NCBI GenBank assembly: GCA_022432975.1
Contig: CM039505.1
Coordinates: 47,350,544 to 47,414,543 of the forward strand
Source: Begonia masoniana
Lineage: Eukaryota; Streptophyta; Magnoliopsida; Cucurbitales; Begoniaceae
Length of the DNA: 64,000 nt
Direction: 5' to 3'
Shown: piece after piece, positions 44,490 to 55,848 of the stretch
Layout: every line of letters starts with the position of its first letter
Position numbering within the stretch: position 1 is the stretch's first letter
Position numbers and translations under genes: made by a program
Notes under the pieces: generated by a model
What the model was told of the DNA's origin: nothing
Database searches by the model: none
What the model saw: the letters and a program-made list of their open reading frames with translations, nothing else

Positions 44490-46021
44490 TGATAAGTGTA
44501 TATTTTACGCACTTATTTATACATTTTATACTTGATTTGATAAGTTTTTCTCAAGTGGTTAAATGAATTTTATGTATTTTCTGAAAATGTGCAGACAATT
44601 TAGTTACGACAAGTTGGAGCTAAAATGAAAGAATATGAGAAGACGAAAAAGAAGAAACAAAGCGGAGATAAAAAGAAGAAAAGAAAGAAAAAGGAATCAG
44701 TAGTTTGAGAACGTAGAGAAAAGAAAACAGAAGGAGTGCCGATCGATCGCTCATTCTGGTGATCGATCGATTGAAGAGAAGAATTTTTGTTAAGATTTAT
44801 GCAAGAAAACAGAGAACTTGCCGATCGATCGCTCATTCCTGCGATCGATTAGCTGAAAAAAAGAAGAATTGACCCAGAGAATGTGGCGATCGATCGCCAC
44901 ATTACGGGCGACTGATCGACTGAAGGAAAACACGGAAACAAGAGGCGATCGATCGCTCATTACCCGCGATCGATCGGCTACTAATTTGGAAAGTCTAAGC
45001 TTCTAATCTGGACCGTTAATTTGAGGAAAGTTCTAATCTCAACCATTGATTGGCTGAAGAGAAGAAATAAATCCTAAAGAAAATTGGGGAGAAGGTATTC
45101 GGCGATTTTCACAGAGCATTCGATTCCATTAGGATTTTGGCAATCAAGAGGCAGTCGGCGATTCTGAAGAAGTTTTCACAGAGAAGGAAATTTGGAGGCG
45201 ATTATTCACAGACTGAAGAAGAGTTGGCGATTATTCAGTGTTTTTATTTTATTTCTTTTGTTAAAACTATGTTTACTTTTAATTATATTTGTATTTTCTT
45301 TTATTTTAGCATGAACTAACTTTTTCATCTAGGGCTACGATGTAGCCAGACAATGTTTATTTTCCGTTCTTTCGTTTAATTATATTTTATGAGTATTTCT
45401 TCCAATATTGTTAGCGCATTTAATTTCTGTTCTTAAAGCCTGTAAATTTCTGGCCAATCTTTACCTGATTTTTGGAGTGTTTTGAGACTGAGAAGTGATA
45501 AACACCCGAGCACTGAAATTAATGCATAAATATGCGTAGGCTAGAGATAGTTACGATATTGATGTGATCGTGGTGATTTCTTGATGTATTTGTATTTGAT
45601 TAATTAGGATTTGAGACTGAGAAGTGATAACCTATTAATCAGATAAACTAAGCGATGCTCGAGAGAGATTGTATTAGAATTTAGTGAAATCGATCATCAA
45701 CATAGGGAGAATACTTATTAATGTAATTTGGAAGGAATGAAATAAATGTTGTCTTGGTGAAATCGTAGTACCTAGGCTTTTATCAATTTGATTTAATCCT
45801 ATTTTATCTGCTTTGATATTTTACACTAGTTTATTTTAATTGTTTTGGTTGTTTAGTTTAATTTGAATTCTTGAATCTATAAAACGTGTGTTCAATTTAG
45901 AATTAAGACTAATAATTTTGATTATTAATTAACAAGTCCTCGTGGGTTTGACACTCTATTTTATCACTTTATTACTTGTTGCGACTTGTACATTTGCGAA
46001 TTAATTTTCACAACAAGTTTT
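44490..46021 (+). mobile_element. Athila 3' LTR
   Basis: Matches 23333-24865; starts TGATAAGTGTATATTTTACG and ends ..caacaagtttt. The right flank ggtgttacgtgtgac is Element C LTR sequence, also found at 55885. Contains the same four palindromic units (44740-44985). Confidence 0.85.
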
Positions 46022-48202
46022 GGTGTTACGTGTGACACCGATAATTAATGCAATGATGGACAACATAAATATGCGGAAATAAATGAGACATGAGGTTGGT
46101 AACGCAGTTCGGCAATGTAACGACCCATTTTCCTAGCAAGATATTGTCTGCTCTGGGGATTGTGCCGTAGCCCAATATCCTCCCCTCACGGCTTTGTTTG
46201 GCGAGAACTTCCCAGAAGGTCACCCAACCTGGAATTGCTCTCGCCGAAGCACTTTTAACTTCGGAGTTCTTATGGGATCCGTTGCCAATTGTGCTCCAAA
46301 ACGCGTCTTGCTATCTTGGGAGGGATCTCTTACATATGTTTCATTTCCATGTACTTCCCCAAGCGATGTGGTATTGTGACGACCTCACTTTCAACGACCG
46401 AATCCTCCGGCCCAACCCTCTTGGATCCGCGGAGTTTTCGTTGAACCCTCCGGCCCAACCCTCTGGGATCCGCAGAGTTTTAACCCATACTCCGGCCCCA
46501 ACCGGGCACATACGTCCTCTGAGGATCCGCGGAGCATGGGTGGTTCCACCACATACGTGTCAAGTCGAGTCATCACAATCACCCCCCCTTGGGGGCCTAA
46601 CGTTCTCGTTGGCCACATTTCCTGTTGGGTACAGGCTCTAATATCATTTGTAACGACCCATTTTCCCAGCAAGATATTTGTCCGCTCTGAGGATTGGGTC
46701 GTAGCCCAATATCCTCCCCTCACGGTTTTGTTTGGCGAGAACTTCCCAGAAGGTCACCCAACCTGGAATTGCTCTCGCCGAAGCACTTTTAACTTCGGAG
46801 TTCTTATGGGATCCGTTGCCAATTGTGCTCCAAAACGTGTCTTGCTATCTTGGGAGGGATCTCTTACATATGTTTCATTTTCATGTACTTCCCCAAGCGA
46901 TGTGGTATTGTGACGACCCCATTTTCAATGACCGAATCCTCCAGCCCAACCCTCTGGGATCCGCAGAGTTTTCGTTGAACCCTCCGGCCCAACCCTCTGG
47001 GATCCGCAGAAGTTTTAACCCATACTCCGGCCCCAACCGGGCACATACGTCCTCTAAGGATCCGCGGAGCATGGGTGGTTCCACCACATACGTGTCAAGT
47101 CGAGTCATCACAGGAAATCAGCCTACGTTTGCGGGGCCACGCCCAGATATAAAAACATTTCACGAGTTAACAAAGTTACAAGACAATCGGACTTATACAA
47201 ATTAAAGACTCCCTCTTATCTTTGTCGCCGCCTATTCCTATCTTCCCAAATGAAACTATTTTTGCGAGCTCCCCTCGACTTAAGATCGACCTCTCCCGAG
47301 AGCTAGAAAAACAACAAGATCCCCTTGTTGTTGATGACTCCTCCTGGAACTGTGTTATGGAAAGATCCCCTTGCCCATGATCAAGAACAACAAGCTCCCC
47401 TTGTCAATAAACAGAACTCCTCCCGAGTTCGAATGCAGCCTCCTCCCGAGACTGAGCTTCAATGAAGAATAAGAAGATTGCCTCCTACGACACCGTCTGT
47501 AACACCAAGGCGTTGTCTTTGGACGCAATAACTCAACACACTCCAATAATCGATGAAATCCACAGCATAAGAAGAGTGTGTAAAACAATCACAAATCCGT
47601 ACACAGAAGTGTAGGGAGTGAAAGAAAATGACGGCTTGCAAAAACGAAAAAAGCTTTTTCGTGAATAACCAAAAATCCGTCAGTTGTTTCCACAAAAACG
47701 AACCTTTAAATATCATTGGTAAGTCCCATATCTTCCATTTAATTCAGTTACCAAATCAGAATTAACATCGCAAGGAATATGGAAACCAAATCTCAATAAA
47801 TCGGTTGAGTGACACCACGTGTGACATTTTACGAAAGTTCCTTCAACAACTTGGATATAGATCCAAAAACTTAGAAAAGCATCCCATTATTCATGTGATC
47901 TCAAAGCCTAACATTATGCACCGAATCTTTAACAAATCGGCTTGCCAAAACAAAGTTTACCCAAAAACAAATGCCTTTAGATTTTTCAACAACTTTCCTA
48001 ATATTTATGTTTCCTTATTTTTCTCTTTCTCAAAATCTTCATGATCTTCAATATGCATCCATCAATAATCTGAATATAATATTTCTTGATAACTAAGAAA
48101 TAAATTATCAATTTGAAAAATAGTGGAATAAAATATTATCTCCATAAATACAATTTGCCAAAAAATCAATGCCAACATAATTGTAATATATTTGCATTTA
48201 CA
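46022..48202 (-). mobile_element. Element C 3' LTR, main part (interrupted by a TRIM)
   Basis: Minus-strand LTR matching 55880-57063 once the TRIM at 46116-47112 is removed. On the minus strand it starts TGTAAATGCAAATATATT at 48202, preceded by the polypurine tract ccaaagggggtgat (48203-48216). It shares the agtgacaccacgtgtgaca motif at 47808-47827 with the 5' LTR. Confidence 0.85.
46116..47112 (-). mobile_element. Complete TRIM element
   Basis: 997 bp: LTRs 46116-46577 and 46649-47112 (TGTAACGACCC...GAGTCATCACA), almost identical, around an internal region of just 71 bp. That region holds a PBS on the minus strand (tgatattagagc, 46646-46635) and a polypurine tract (ccaaggggggtgat, next to 46577). 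Target duplication ggcaa (46111-46115) and ggaaa (47113-47117) in the Sirevirus LTR; the uninterrupted site is seen at 55975. It has no coding capacity, so it needs proteins from another element. Open frames across it are not genes. Confidence 0.9.
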
Positions 48203-48855
48203 ATCACCCCCTTTGGTATTTTTTGGTAAAATCAATAAATTCAATACTTCTAATAACTCCTCCTGAATTGACTCCCCCTAGATAGTAGCTTCAATATACG
48301 TCATAAAAAAAACTTTAATCAACATCATATCAAGATATGGTATCAGAGAATATTATCCAAAATACTCCCTTTTTTTGCCATAAAAAGGACAAAAATAAAT
48401 ATAAGAGAATATCAACCATTATAACAGCATCATAAGCACCAAGTAATCACCATAAACACCAAAATCATCATAGGGAGATAACCAATATCAGGAACATATA
48501 ACATCCAGATAAGCACCAGAGTCATCATGTGAGTACCACAGAGAAATAGCCAAATATAATATCCATAGAGCAAGAAAAAAATATGCAAAAAATATTTGAA
48601 ACCAGACGAATTGTTCAAGAAATAGAAAACAGTGCAGTAATACTCAATGGGAGAAATCATTCTGGAGTAACACGTCTATCTGTAAGATTTGAATCATCAA
48701 TATTCTGTGCATCTTTTTCTGGACTTCCTTCCATGACATCAGATGGAACACCGGATGGACCAGCCTCTTTCATCTTACTTGAAGTGTGAACCTGAGGCTT
48801 CCATGTGCGGGTTTTTCTTATAAATGTCATTTAATAACTCAGAAATTATAGACCT

Positions 48856-50395
48856 CTATTTTTCAAGTTCAGAAATTTGAATGGTTAATGACTTTGACGT
48901 GCCTACCAAGAATTTCACTGTTCGGGTCAATAAAGCAAAGTTAGTTCTTGACTCAAATATTGGCATGCCTTCAACAAAACCTTCTAAATCATTTATGTGT
49001 TCTCCCATCCGTAGTTTATAACTAATACAGATTTTCTCTTTTTCAACATATAAAACTTCATCCTTCCTGATGATAGACAGTGGAGTAAATAAAACACCAT
49101 ATATCAGTGAGGGAAATGGGAGAGCCAACCTTGTATTCTTCCCGTCTTCATGTTTCATAATCTGATCAAAAACAAATCTTCCAAAATCAAAGGATATTGA
49201 GTTTCCAATTTTGAACAACAAAATTGCCATTGCTTTGTTCACCCCAGTGCCATGGGATGTAGGCATCCAATTTCGCATAGCAATTTTATGAAGAATTCCA
49301 TACTTTACTGAGAGTTGTGAGGCTAGAAAGTCTTTACCATGGGCTAGATGCATCTGATACCCCCTGTGACATTAAAAATTCAGGCACAAACTTGGCAGAT
49401 TCAGACATTTTAAGGCACAAATATTCATTAATAGTAGAAGGGGTAAAATTAAACGTGTGACCTCTAACATACCGACCATAGCTAAGGTGAGTCAGGTTTT
49501 TCATATTTGAATCTAAATTGCAATAAAATTCCTGAACAATCTTCCAAACAAAAGGCTTCATGTCTCTAAAAGTTTTCTCCAAACCCAGAGACTCATTAGA
49601 TGGTAGACTAAAGCTTCACATTGTGAAAAATCACTTTCAAGAATTTTTCTTTCAGTCCAAATAGTTCTTCTTGAAAAGCTCGGCCATCTACTAGCATGAA
49701 TTCGAGATTTAAAATCTTCAGCAGAGGACTTACCATTTTTGAACTAGACTCACCCCGATTGGTTGTTTTGGAGCGAGAGGAGGCCTTGATTGATGGACTT
49801 ATGCTGGATTTTTGCTTTTTGGATAGTGGAGCTTCGGATGGAGCAGGCTTGGATGACTTAGCAGTATCAGACTTTGAAGCAGAAGACTTGGGTGTTTTTG
49901 GTGCAATAGACTTTTTGGATTTCAGAGTAGTGGACTTTGTACACTTGGGAGCAGTGATCCTGGAAGATTTTCAGGTCAATTTTTCTGGTGATTTTTCAAT
50001 GATTTCTTCTTCATCATCGGTATTGACTTCAAAAACGTCTTCTTGAAGCCATGAACTGTCTGACGAAGATTCTTTTTCTACTCTCGGTCTTTTTCCTTTC
50101 ACGACCGACGTAAATTTTGAATCTTTAGGTTCCTTGGGAGGTACTGAGTTAGTTTTAAACTTATCTCCTCTGGATTTTCAAAATCTTCGTTTAATTCCTG
50201 AAGAATCTATCTGAGTAATAAGAACAAATTCTGCAATAATTTTCGGAGTAACCCTTCAGTAACAGAGGGTCTTACCGATGGTGAAACCGGTGAATAAATC
50301 ACAATAGCTGAATTCGAACTCGGCATCTTCTCTTCAATGGGCACTAGAACATTGCCTGAAGATTGCTCATCCAAAACTTCTTCAATGATTACCAT
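48856..50395 (-). pseudogene. Sirevirus env-like ORF (putative plant transposon protein domain)
   Basis: Third gene of Element C, downstream of RNase H on the minus strand. It starts near 50395 (MVIIEEVLDEQSSG), continues through a Lys/Ser-rich stretch (about 50060-49750, for example IAPKTPKSSASKSDTA), and then the conserved domain: VWKIVQEFYCNLDSN, YVRGHTFNFTPSTINEYLCL (49582-49334). A second piece, 49353-48856, carries MRNWMPTSHGTGVNKAMAIL, FDFGRFVFDQIMKH and LPFPSLIYGVL. Frames are broken near 50210, 49690 and 49340. It is homologous to the Athila ORF at 41277. The role is unknown; env-like is a label only. Confidence 0.75.
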
Positions 50396-50973
50396 TGTGA
50401 GAGGAGCGATAGAAAACCCTAGAAAGCAGATTGTAGAATGAGGAGAAGCAAGAGAAAGAGTGTTCTAAAAATCTCTTAAATTTGAAATAAATCAATCACC
50501 TTCCATAAATTGCCGTCAAATCCAAGAAAAAAAAAGAAAATCCCATATTTTTAGGATATTTTTGGAAAATAAATCCAAAAGTTACCATAAATCACATATT
50601 CAATCCCTCATAAATCTTTGTAAAATAAATCTGATCTCTGCAAGATGGGAAATAAACCCAATAGAGTAATGTTGCTCCAATCTTCATTAAAAATAAACTT
50701 TCAAATTTTCATGAGAATAGTCAAAATTTCTCATGTCACACACGGAGTTGTTCCATAGAGACAACATAATATCAAGAAATATCACTTTCTGCAGGGGGTG
50801 AGTAATACACAGAAGATTGCCCAAAAACAAAAACAAACGCCTAAAGCAAGTTGCAATTTTTTTTTTATAAATAAAAACAATCCTTGAGCAACTTACATAA
50901 TACAGAGGCCTAGGGCAGACTTCAGCTCTTCAAACCTTACACCATCCAACATCTTGGTGAAAATATCTGCAAT

Positions 50974-51381
50974 TTATTTTTCGGTCACCATATGCTCCAA
51001 ATTAATAATTTTGTCATCCACTAGAGATCGAATAAAATGTTGTCGTATATCAATGTGCTTTGTCCGAGAATGCTGAACATGATTTTTAGAAATATTGATA
51101 GCGCTCAAATTATCACAATAGAGGGTCATGACACCCTGTGTGACACCATAGTCTTTTATTATTTTTTTCATCCAAAGAAGTTGAGTACAACTGCTACCTA
51201 CTGCAATATACTCTGCCTCGGCAGTAGACAAAGAAATAGAATTGTGCTTCTTGCTAAACCATGATACTAAGTTGTGTCCCACATAAAAGCATCCACCAGA
51301 AGTGCTTTTTTGATCATTGGAACTACCTACCCAGTCAGCATCACAATAACCCACCAGATTTGCATTAGAGTTGAATGAATA
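50974..51381 (-). pseudogene. Sirevirus RNase H
   Basis: Minus-strand copia RNase H: GYCDADWVGSSNDQKSTSG, LSTAEAEYIAVGSSCTQLLWM, LYCDNLSAINISKN and HIDIRQHFIR, with the catalytic Asp/Glu/Asp set present. It follows RT after a stop at about 51380 and ends at a TAA at about 50974. The paired motif tgacaccctgtgtgacacc lies inside it (51129-51147) and encodes GVTQGVM. Confidence 0.88.
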
Positions 51382-52574
51382 CTATATACCATAGTTGGTT
51401 GTTCCACTCACATATTTAAGAATCCGCTTGACTGACACGAGGTGTGACTCCCTCGGATTTGCTTGAAATCGAGCGCATAAACCCACGCTATAACAAATAT
51501 ATGGTTGGCTAGCAGTAAGATATAGGAGACTTCCAATCATACTTCTATATAAACGTGGATCAACAATAATACCCTTCTCATCTTTGAAAATTTTCTCATA
51601 TGTCCCAATGGGTATTCTACTCGGGAGTGCATTCTCAAGCTTAAATTTTTTCAATAAATTCTTGACATATTTGGCTTGAAAGATAAAAATACCATTATTC
51701 TCCTGTTGAATTTGTAGTCCAAGGAAATAATTGAATTCTCCAACCATACTCATCTTAAATTCTCCAGTCATTTGAGCTACAAACTCATCCACCATCACTT
51801 GTGACATCGAAACAAATACTATGTCATCAACATAAATTTGAGCAAGTAAGAATTGACCTTTGGCACGGCAGATGAAAAGGGTTTTATCTACTCCCCCTCG
51901 CTCATATCCCTTAGATAATAAATATTGTGTGAGTCGTTCATACCACGCACGAGGAGCTTGTTTAAGCCCATATAACGTATTTTTCAATTTATAAACATAC
52001 TCGGGATGATGAGGGTCTTCAAAACCCTTTGGTTGAGCAACATAAACTTCTTCATTAAGAAAACCATTAAGAAAAGCACTTTTCACATCCATTTGAAATA
52101 CCTTGAACCGCATAATACATGCAATAGCCAATAAAAGCCGAATAGATTCAAGACGAGCAACCGGAGCGAATGTTTCATCAAAATCAAATCCTTCAATTTA
52201 AAAATACCTTGAGCAACTAGCCGAGCTTTGTTGCGAGTTATGTTGTCGTTCTCATCGTTTTTGTTCTTGTAGATCCACTTAGTACAAATAATATTCACAT
52301 CGGGAGGACACGGTACCAAGTCCCAAACTTGATTTCGAGAAAATTGACTGAGTTCTTCTTGCATAGCTTCTATCCAGTATTCATCTAGTAATGCTTCTTT
52401 AACATTATTGGGCTCGATAGTTGATGTAAAGCATGCCATTTGAATCATTTCACTATAATTCACCCTTGGCTTATCTCTGGTGTGTATACCATCATTCAGA
52501 CCACCAATAACCTCATCCGCAGGATGATTCTTCTGAACACGTGTGGATGGTTGCCTGTTATGTGATGTAGTCAC
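51382..52574 (-). pseudogene. Sirevirus reverse transcriptase
   Basis: Two minus-strand pieces. 52574-52083 begins with a variable leader, then EYWIEAMQEELSQFSRNQVWDLVP and CTKWIYKNKNDE..KARLVAQG. After a shift near 52195, 52131-51382 has MDVKSAFLNGFLNEEVYVAQP, LYGLKQAPRAWYERL and the catalytic IYVDDIVF. These are signature Ty1/copia RT blocks of the SIRE lineage. A triple 12-bp motif repeat (52605-52642) sits just upstream, in the integrase-RT linker. Confidence 0.9.
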
Positions 52575-52721
52575 TTCGAATTCATCAACTGTCTCTGTTT
52601 GATCTGTGACACCGCCTGAGACACCATCTGTGACACCGGTTGAAATACTAGTGCCTTCATTATTTGAAATCTAATTTGTATCTTCTTTTGGATTGTATAC
52701 TGTATCCAGAGAGTCGTCTAC

Positions 52722-53588
52722 TTAAACGTTTGTAGATTTGATGACAGTTCGAGTTCTTTTGTTGTAAACTCGATAAACACGGCTATTAGTAGCATAACCA
52801 AGAAAGATAGCCTCATCACTCTTGGGATCAAGTTTTTCCCTGTGTTCCCTATCATTCAACACAAAGCAAATGCTGCCAAATAGATGAAAATAATTAAGAT
52901 TCAGAGTTTTACCTTTCCATATCTCATAGGGTGTCATAGAAGTTTTTCCTCGGAGATACACCCGATTTATAGTATAACAAGCAGTGCTCATAGCTTCAAC
53001 CCAGAATTTTTGAGGAACATCCCTCTCATGTAACATTACTCGAGTCATCTCTGCCAATGTAAAATTCTTTCCTTCAACGACTCCGTTTTGTTTAGGAGTC
53101 TCGAATTTATGAGCAATCCCTAGATGTTTACATAAATCTGAGAATTTGGCATTTTTAAACTCTCTTTCATGGTAACTACGGATACGAATAATCTTCATAA
53201 TGACACAATCTTTTTCCCGTTGGAGTGGAGTGCACATTGATTTGAAAACTTTGAACGTGTCAGACTTTTCTCTAAGAAACTCCACCCATGTGTAGCGTGA
53301 GAAATCATCAACAGTAACAAAGATGTAACATTTTCCTCCGATACTTTCAACAGGCATTGGCCACATTAAATCCATGTGGAGCAATTCAAGCACACGGGTA
53401 GTTGTAGATGACTGTGACATCGGGTGTGACACCTTAGTTTGCTTTCCAATTTGACATGGTCCACATAATTTGTCTTCATCAAACTTTAGTATAGGAATTC
53501 CTCGGACAACACCTTTTGAAACAATCTTTTCCAGCATTCTGAAATTTACATGTCCCAACTTTCTATGCCATAGAATAGTGTTCTCCAT
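52722..53588 (-). pseudogene. Sirevirus integrase
   Basis: 288-residue open frame on the minus strand. The GAG-pre-integrase zinc part, LWHRKLGHVNFRMLEKI plus CGPCQIGKQTK, is complete. The core domain has LLHMDLMWPMPVESIGG (first Asp), FVTVDDFSRYTWVEF, and QNGVVEGKNFTLAEMTRVML carrying the catalytic Glu. The C-terminal part has YLRGKTSMTPYEIWKGK and DEAIFLGYATNSRVYRVYN. It ends at a TAA near 52722, just before the linker to RT. Confidence 0.9.
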
Positions 53589-53594
53589 ACTCGA

Positions 53595-54446
53595 TCAAAA
53601 ATAGGTAGATGAAGAAGAAATAAGATAGCAATTGTCTGATGATCTAACTCCTTCAATAACACACTTGTTGTTTTGATCGGACACCACACATTTTTCACGT
53701 GTGAATTGCACATTCAGATCTTGATCACACAGCTGGCTAATACTGATTAGATTAGATTTCAGACCATTTATCAAAAGAATATTACTCAACTGTGGTAGAC
53801 CAGGAACATTTAGCGTTCCCCTTCCAATGATATTTGTTGAGACACCGTTGCTGAATGTAACTTTTTCCACGGTTTCGGGTATGATATCCTGCAAATATCT
53901 CTCTTCACCTGTCATGTGTCTAGAACACCCGCTGTCAAAATACCATGCATTCGTTGCGGTTGCCTTTAGTGAAAGATGTGTAACATTACACTTCAAACTT
54001 GATTTTTTCACCCATTTTTTATAAGGAAATCTGTAAGAGGAAGCATTTCTAACAGTACCTAGTCTTAGATCAACAAGATAGGTGAAGCATTGATAGCGAA
54101 TATGACCACGACGATTGCAATAATGACACACAGGAACATATTTGATACCTTTACTGCTTGAAGCATGATATGAGTCATAGAACTTTGATTTTATGTCAGT
54201 TCTAGGAGTTCTTTTTGCAAGTTGCTTTCCTTTGTAGTCAACTCCCTTAGCTGACACTGGCTGTGACACCAAGCTTTTCCTTATGAATTTCATCACAGAG
54301 CAATTTTGCTTCACTGCAACAGTCTGGGAAACTGAACTCTCACCTTTGAACCCCAATCCAAACTGATTTACACTCGATTTGCTCATGTTTAGTATATCAT
54401 CCAGTTTAGAAGAACCCGAATTTAACATTTTGACATTCTTCTTCAT
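53595..54446 (-). pseudogene. Sirevirus nucleocapsid end and protease
   Basis: 283-residue minus-strand frame. The zinc knuckle CHYCNRRGHIRYQC is intact at about residues 107-120. The protease active site WYFDSGCSRHMTGE is intact at about 168-181, followed by VTFSNGVSTNIIGRGTL and LLINGLKSNLISISQLCD. Includes SLVSQPVSAKG, encoded by the dispersed 12-bp motif (54251-54270). It ends six bases before the integrase frame begins, a single nonsense break. Confidence 0.85.
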
Positions 54447-54482
54447 AAGGCTTATCTCATTGGTCAGATCAATAACTTCATC

Positions 54483-55781
54483 CTAACTTGTTTTCAGCTT
54501 GGTTTCCAAATCAACAATAACATTTTGAAGGTTGTTCTTCTCATCTTTCAAAATTCTAATCTTGATGTGTAGATGCTGAGTTACTTTAACAAGTTCGGTC
54601 CATTTCTCATGAAGAAACTTGTATTCTCCAATAAGGTCTTCTTCTGTGATTGTTTCTTCGTTTTCATCACTACTATTGGAAAGGTCGTCTGTGACACTGG
54701 GTATACCACCACCATTTTCTTCATATTCTGTCTTTCGAACAAGCGCCACATAGTTGCTTTGAAATTCGTCTTCCTTCTCTGACTCATCCTCACTCCAAGT
54801 TGCTTTTAGAGAATTCTTCTTTTTCTTCAAGGTTTTAGCACAGTCTACTTGTATATGCCCGAAACCTTCACACTCTCTGCATTGAATACCTTTGTTCTTG
54901 AATGGTTGATTCGACACATAATTTTCTTCCCTGTGCTTCTTGTTGCTTGAAGAACCATTTTTAGTGACACTGTGCTTGACACCGCGAGTATTTCTTCCAA
55001 ATCTCTTCATAACTCTGCTAAAATTCTTTGAAAGCAAGGCTAGAGATTCCTCCAAGTTATCTTCATTATGCTCGTTGAAGTTCTGTACCTCGGTTTTTAG
55101 AGCAACTCCTTTTGCCTTCTCTATTTTGGTGTCTTCCTTCAAGATTCATCTCGAAGGTTCTAAAAGATCCCATCAATTCTTCTAACTTCATTTTAGAGAC
55201 ATCTTTGGCTTCTTCTATGGCAGTGACTTTATAGGCAAATTGTTGTGGCAAAGATCTTAAAGTTTTTCTTACAAGTTTTTCTTCAAAAAATATCTGACTG
55301 AGAGCAAACACTTCATTTGCTATGTCACATAGTTTGGCGTTGAACTCGCCAATAGTCTTATCTTCATGCATTTTAAGATTATCAAATCTAGTAGTTAGCA
55401 TTTGCATTTTGGACAACTTTACAACCGATGTTCCTTCATAGGTAGTTTGAAGAATCTCCCATGCCCTTTTAGCTGATTCACATGTGGATATGAGTCTGAA
55501 CTAAATAGGATCCATGCCATTAAATATAGCATTTAAAGCCTTTGAATTACTGTGTGCCAAAGCATCTTCATTTACAACCAGTTTTCTTTGAGTTTTGGAG
55601 ATTTGATACCTTCTGCATCGATGTCCATAGGGTGATTCCATCTTGTTAAAATATATCTCCAAGCCTTCTCGTCAATAGCTTTAATGTATGCTCTCATCCT
55701 TGCCTTCCAATAAGCATAATTGCTTCCATCCAATAACAGTTGACGCATTGAAGAACCTCCTTCTTTCATAGAGTCCATCAC
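54483..55781 (-). pseudogene. Sirevirus gag
   Basis: Start at about 55781 with LLLDGSNYAYWKARMRAYIKAIDEKAW, the standard copia gag beginning. Broken at 55572. 55416-55066 holds MQMLTTRFDNLKMHEDKTIGEFNAKL and RKTLRSLPQQFAYKVTAIEEAKD (UBN2-type gag). 55142-54483 has the zinc knuckle CRECEGFGHIQVDC and an acidic, Asn-rich tail with coiled-coil potential (HLHIKIRILKDEKNNLQNVI). At least three frame breaks. Confidence 0.85.
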
Positions 55782-55834
55782 ACACGAACTATAATCTTGT
55801 CCCGTGGATCCCGCTTAAGAAACAAAAATGATCT

Positions 55835-55848
55835 GCTCTGATACCAAT
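55835..55848 (-). promoter_or_regulatory. Sirevirus primer-binding site
   Basis: On the minus strand attggtatcagagc abuts the LTR end at 55849, a full match to the tRNA-Met complement tggtatcagagc. Confidence 0.9.

Larger units (their letters stand above)
23333..46021 (+). mobile_element. Element D: Athila-type Ty3 element (hosts Element E)
   Basis: Plus-strand element with 1.53-kb LTRs (23333-24865; 44490-46021), a tRNA-Asp-type PBS, Athila gag/protease/RT/integrase and a third, env-like ORF. The left flank ..gatgt and right flank ggtgt resemble a 5-bp duplication with one difference, in Element C's 3' LTR. Internal insertions: solo LTR 25715-26937, Tekay element 28881-37816, and a self-derived block at about 41971-42471. 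All genes carry stops or shifts. Confidence 0.85.

Noticed and set aside
46194..47205. Several frames of 60-157 codons, repeated twice
   Set aside because: They are the same sequence in the two TRIM LTRs and lack conserved motifs.
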